Shown piece by piece: positions 62,560 through 64,000 of a stretch of 64,000 bases of DNA. The stretch's first letter is position 1. Every line of letters starts with the position of its first letter. The stretch comes from Tenodera sinensis (taxonomy: Eukaryota > Arthropoda > Insecta > Mantodea > Mantidae): the NCBI GenBank assembly GCA_030765045.1, contig CM060964.1, forward strand, positions 316,362,628 to 316,426,627. Reading direction: 5' to 3'. The notes beneath the pieces were generated by a model, which did not search any database, was not told the DNA's origin, and worked only from the letters and a program-made list of their open reading frames with translations. The position numbers and the translations under genes were made by a program.

Positions 62560-62955
62560 TGACGACACCTCGAAGTCTTTAGGTCTTCCGGGGCCTAATT
62601 ACGGGGACCCCAGCGGGGTCCAACGCCCACATAAGGCCGCCCACCCCCCCGGATCTCACGGATAACGAGGGACAGAAAGAGTTCCTGTGCGCACATCATC
62701 CCTGCCAAGCTGCACCTAACGTCTTCGCTGACACTTGCGACCCTGAAGGAACCAACGGGATGAACAATGAATGAAATAATGAAGTGAAGGACAGGAAATT
62801 TGGGGGATGTAATTATCTTTCGCAGCATTCGCCTGGTGACCCAGGGAAACCCCCGATAGAACATGGGTCAGGAAGGTCGGCCACGGGGATCAAACCCAGT
62901 ACTTCCCGAATGCAAGCCTCACACGTTACCACGGAGCCATCTCGCTCGGTTAGGA
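62560..62955 (-). repeat. tRNA-derived SINE, inverse copy of the 6.5-kb family
   Basis: On the minus strand an A-box-like AGATGGCTCCGTGGTAAC (about 62935-62952) and a B-box-like GGGTTTGATCCC (62886-62897) are followed by GGGTTTCCCTGGGTCACC, AGGCGAATGCTGCG and CTTCAGGGTCGCAAGTGTC. Its head is better preserved than that of the 6505-6965 copy. The GC-rich part to about 62460 may belong to the same element. Confidence 0.75.
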
Positions 62956-64000
62956 GGAACTTGTATCACTTTATAATTAGATTGATATCTCAATTAATGT
63001 TTCCATACCAGTAAAGTACAACCAGCTCCTATCACTTGATTTACTTCACGTGAGGAAGGTATCCTGATTGTTTTTGGCTGAAGTTAGATATGAATCGATT
63101 CCTAATGGTTGAAAGCGAAGTGAATACTTTAATTGTGATGCCAGTCTAATTATAAAATCGACTATATCTAGAGTTGTAGTGCATGCAGTCGCATGACTTT
63201 TGGGTAACATACGAGACGCGTAAAACACATCTCATGTAGTATTGTATTAACAGGACTATTGTATTAACATTCCACCAAGCGATGGCTGTGCCCATTTATT
63301 AGCTGTAATCTGTTACCTCCGATGGTAGGATGGCAATAAGAATGGCGATGGAAAGGGAGGACTTACAGCTTTTATCGTAAACTCCAAGCCACATTGAGCC
63401 TTGGGAATACTTCACTAAACACATAACACGGATATAACTGAACAAATTCAGATGTATATATTTATGTGCCTCCCTAGCGAGCGAGAGGGCGCCGCGGTAA
63501 TTGGGCACTACGGACTGCCAATAATCGATCACAGTAAAACACTTCTGTGAAATGTAAGCCACGAAAAAGCACGAAAGAAAAGACGCAAATTTTGGAATTA
63601 CATGCTCTTTTATCAGCAAAAGTCCCACCTACAGCATGATTCCCCATCAAAGTTACAACATCATATGTTGCCAAACTTTAATTTCTTATTGGCATCTGAA
63701 ACCTTGCTAAGTGACTTGCTAAGTTCTGAAAATCCCTTTCTTTTTCTAGTTTTTGGAACTGCCTATGTGACTTCTGATTTCTGAGTTCTAAACAAACGAA
63801 TTTGGAGCCAATTGATGTTTTGGTGAGTTCACTGGAACGCTTAATGACCTTAGCTACACTGACTTAATTGCTAAGTACTCTTCCTCAACTCGGAAATAAT
63901 ATAACTCTTGATAAAAATTACCACTCATTTTTCTAGTTATGCATTAATTTTAACATATGAAAATTATATATCTATTTTCTTTATAAAGTTATTAATCTCA
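62956..64000. other. Unassigned intergenic sequence
   Basis: No recognised gene or repeat. Short frames on both strands near 63300-63670 have no family resemblance. Confidence 0.5.

Overview
The window is nuclear DNA from an insect. The evidence is one spliced gene, on the minus strand, for a group I chitin deacetylase of the CDA1/serpentine type. Introns are long, the DNA is AT-rich, and there are many decayed transposable elements, tRNA-derived SINEs and very long microsatellites. The large first intron (12.6 kb) and the repeat mix suggest a big-genome hemimetabolous insect. A cockroach or termite (Blattodea) is my best guess, but this is inference and not proven by the sequence.

Layout. 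1-5.6 kb: decayed transposons on the minus strand (a ZMYM1-like hAT transposase running off the left edge, a pogo/Tigger-like scrap, a Ty3/gypsy-like Gag remnant) and a tRNA-derived SINE ending in (TG)n. 5.6-10.8 kb: mostly unannotatable AT-rich DNA with one SINE (about 6.5-6.96 kb) and a solitary terminal repeat of a Tc1/mariner-type element (about 7.13-7.37 kb). 10.8-41.1 kb: the chitin deacetylase gene, transcribed right to left. Six coding exons, all bounded by GT-AG introns and in phase, give a predicted 549-residue secreted protein. It has a signal peptide, an RVKR site, a six-cysteine chitin-binding domain, a six-cysteine LDL-receptor class A domain and a polysaccharide deacetylase catalytic domain. 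A TATA box lies about 50 bases upstream of the start codon. The introns carry a TIR-bounded element, a LINE fragment, SINEs and microsatellites.

41.1-64 kb: an intergenic repeat landscape with no host gene I can recognise. It holds a ZBED5-like hAT transposase fragment, two long AAT arrays, three LINE fragments, five copies or ends of one TIR element family, a compound (TG)n minisatellite, two Tc1/mariner-type elements abutting each other, a SINE with an intact 10-bp target-site duplication, and a second copy of the 6.5-kb SINE family in inverse orientation.

The only functional gene unit I can support is the chitin deacetylase, an extracellular enzyme of cuticle and tracheal chitin. I found no convincing undescribed multi-gene system. 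The most unusual structures are repeat-related: the abutting Tc1/mariner pair with a homopolymer-expanded TIR, the TIR family with a built-in microsatellite, and the compound minisatellite.
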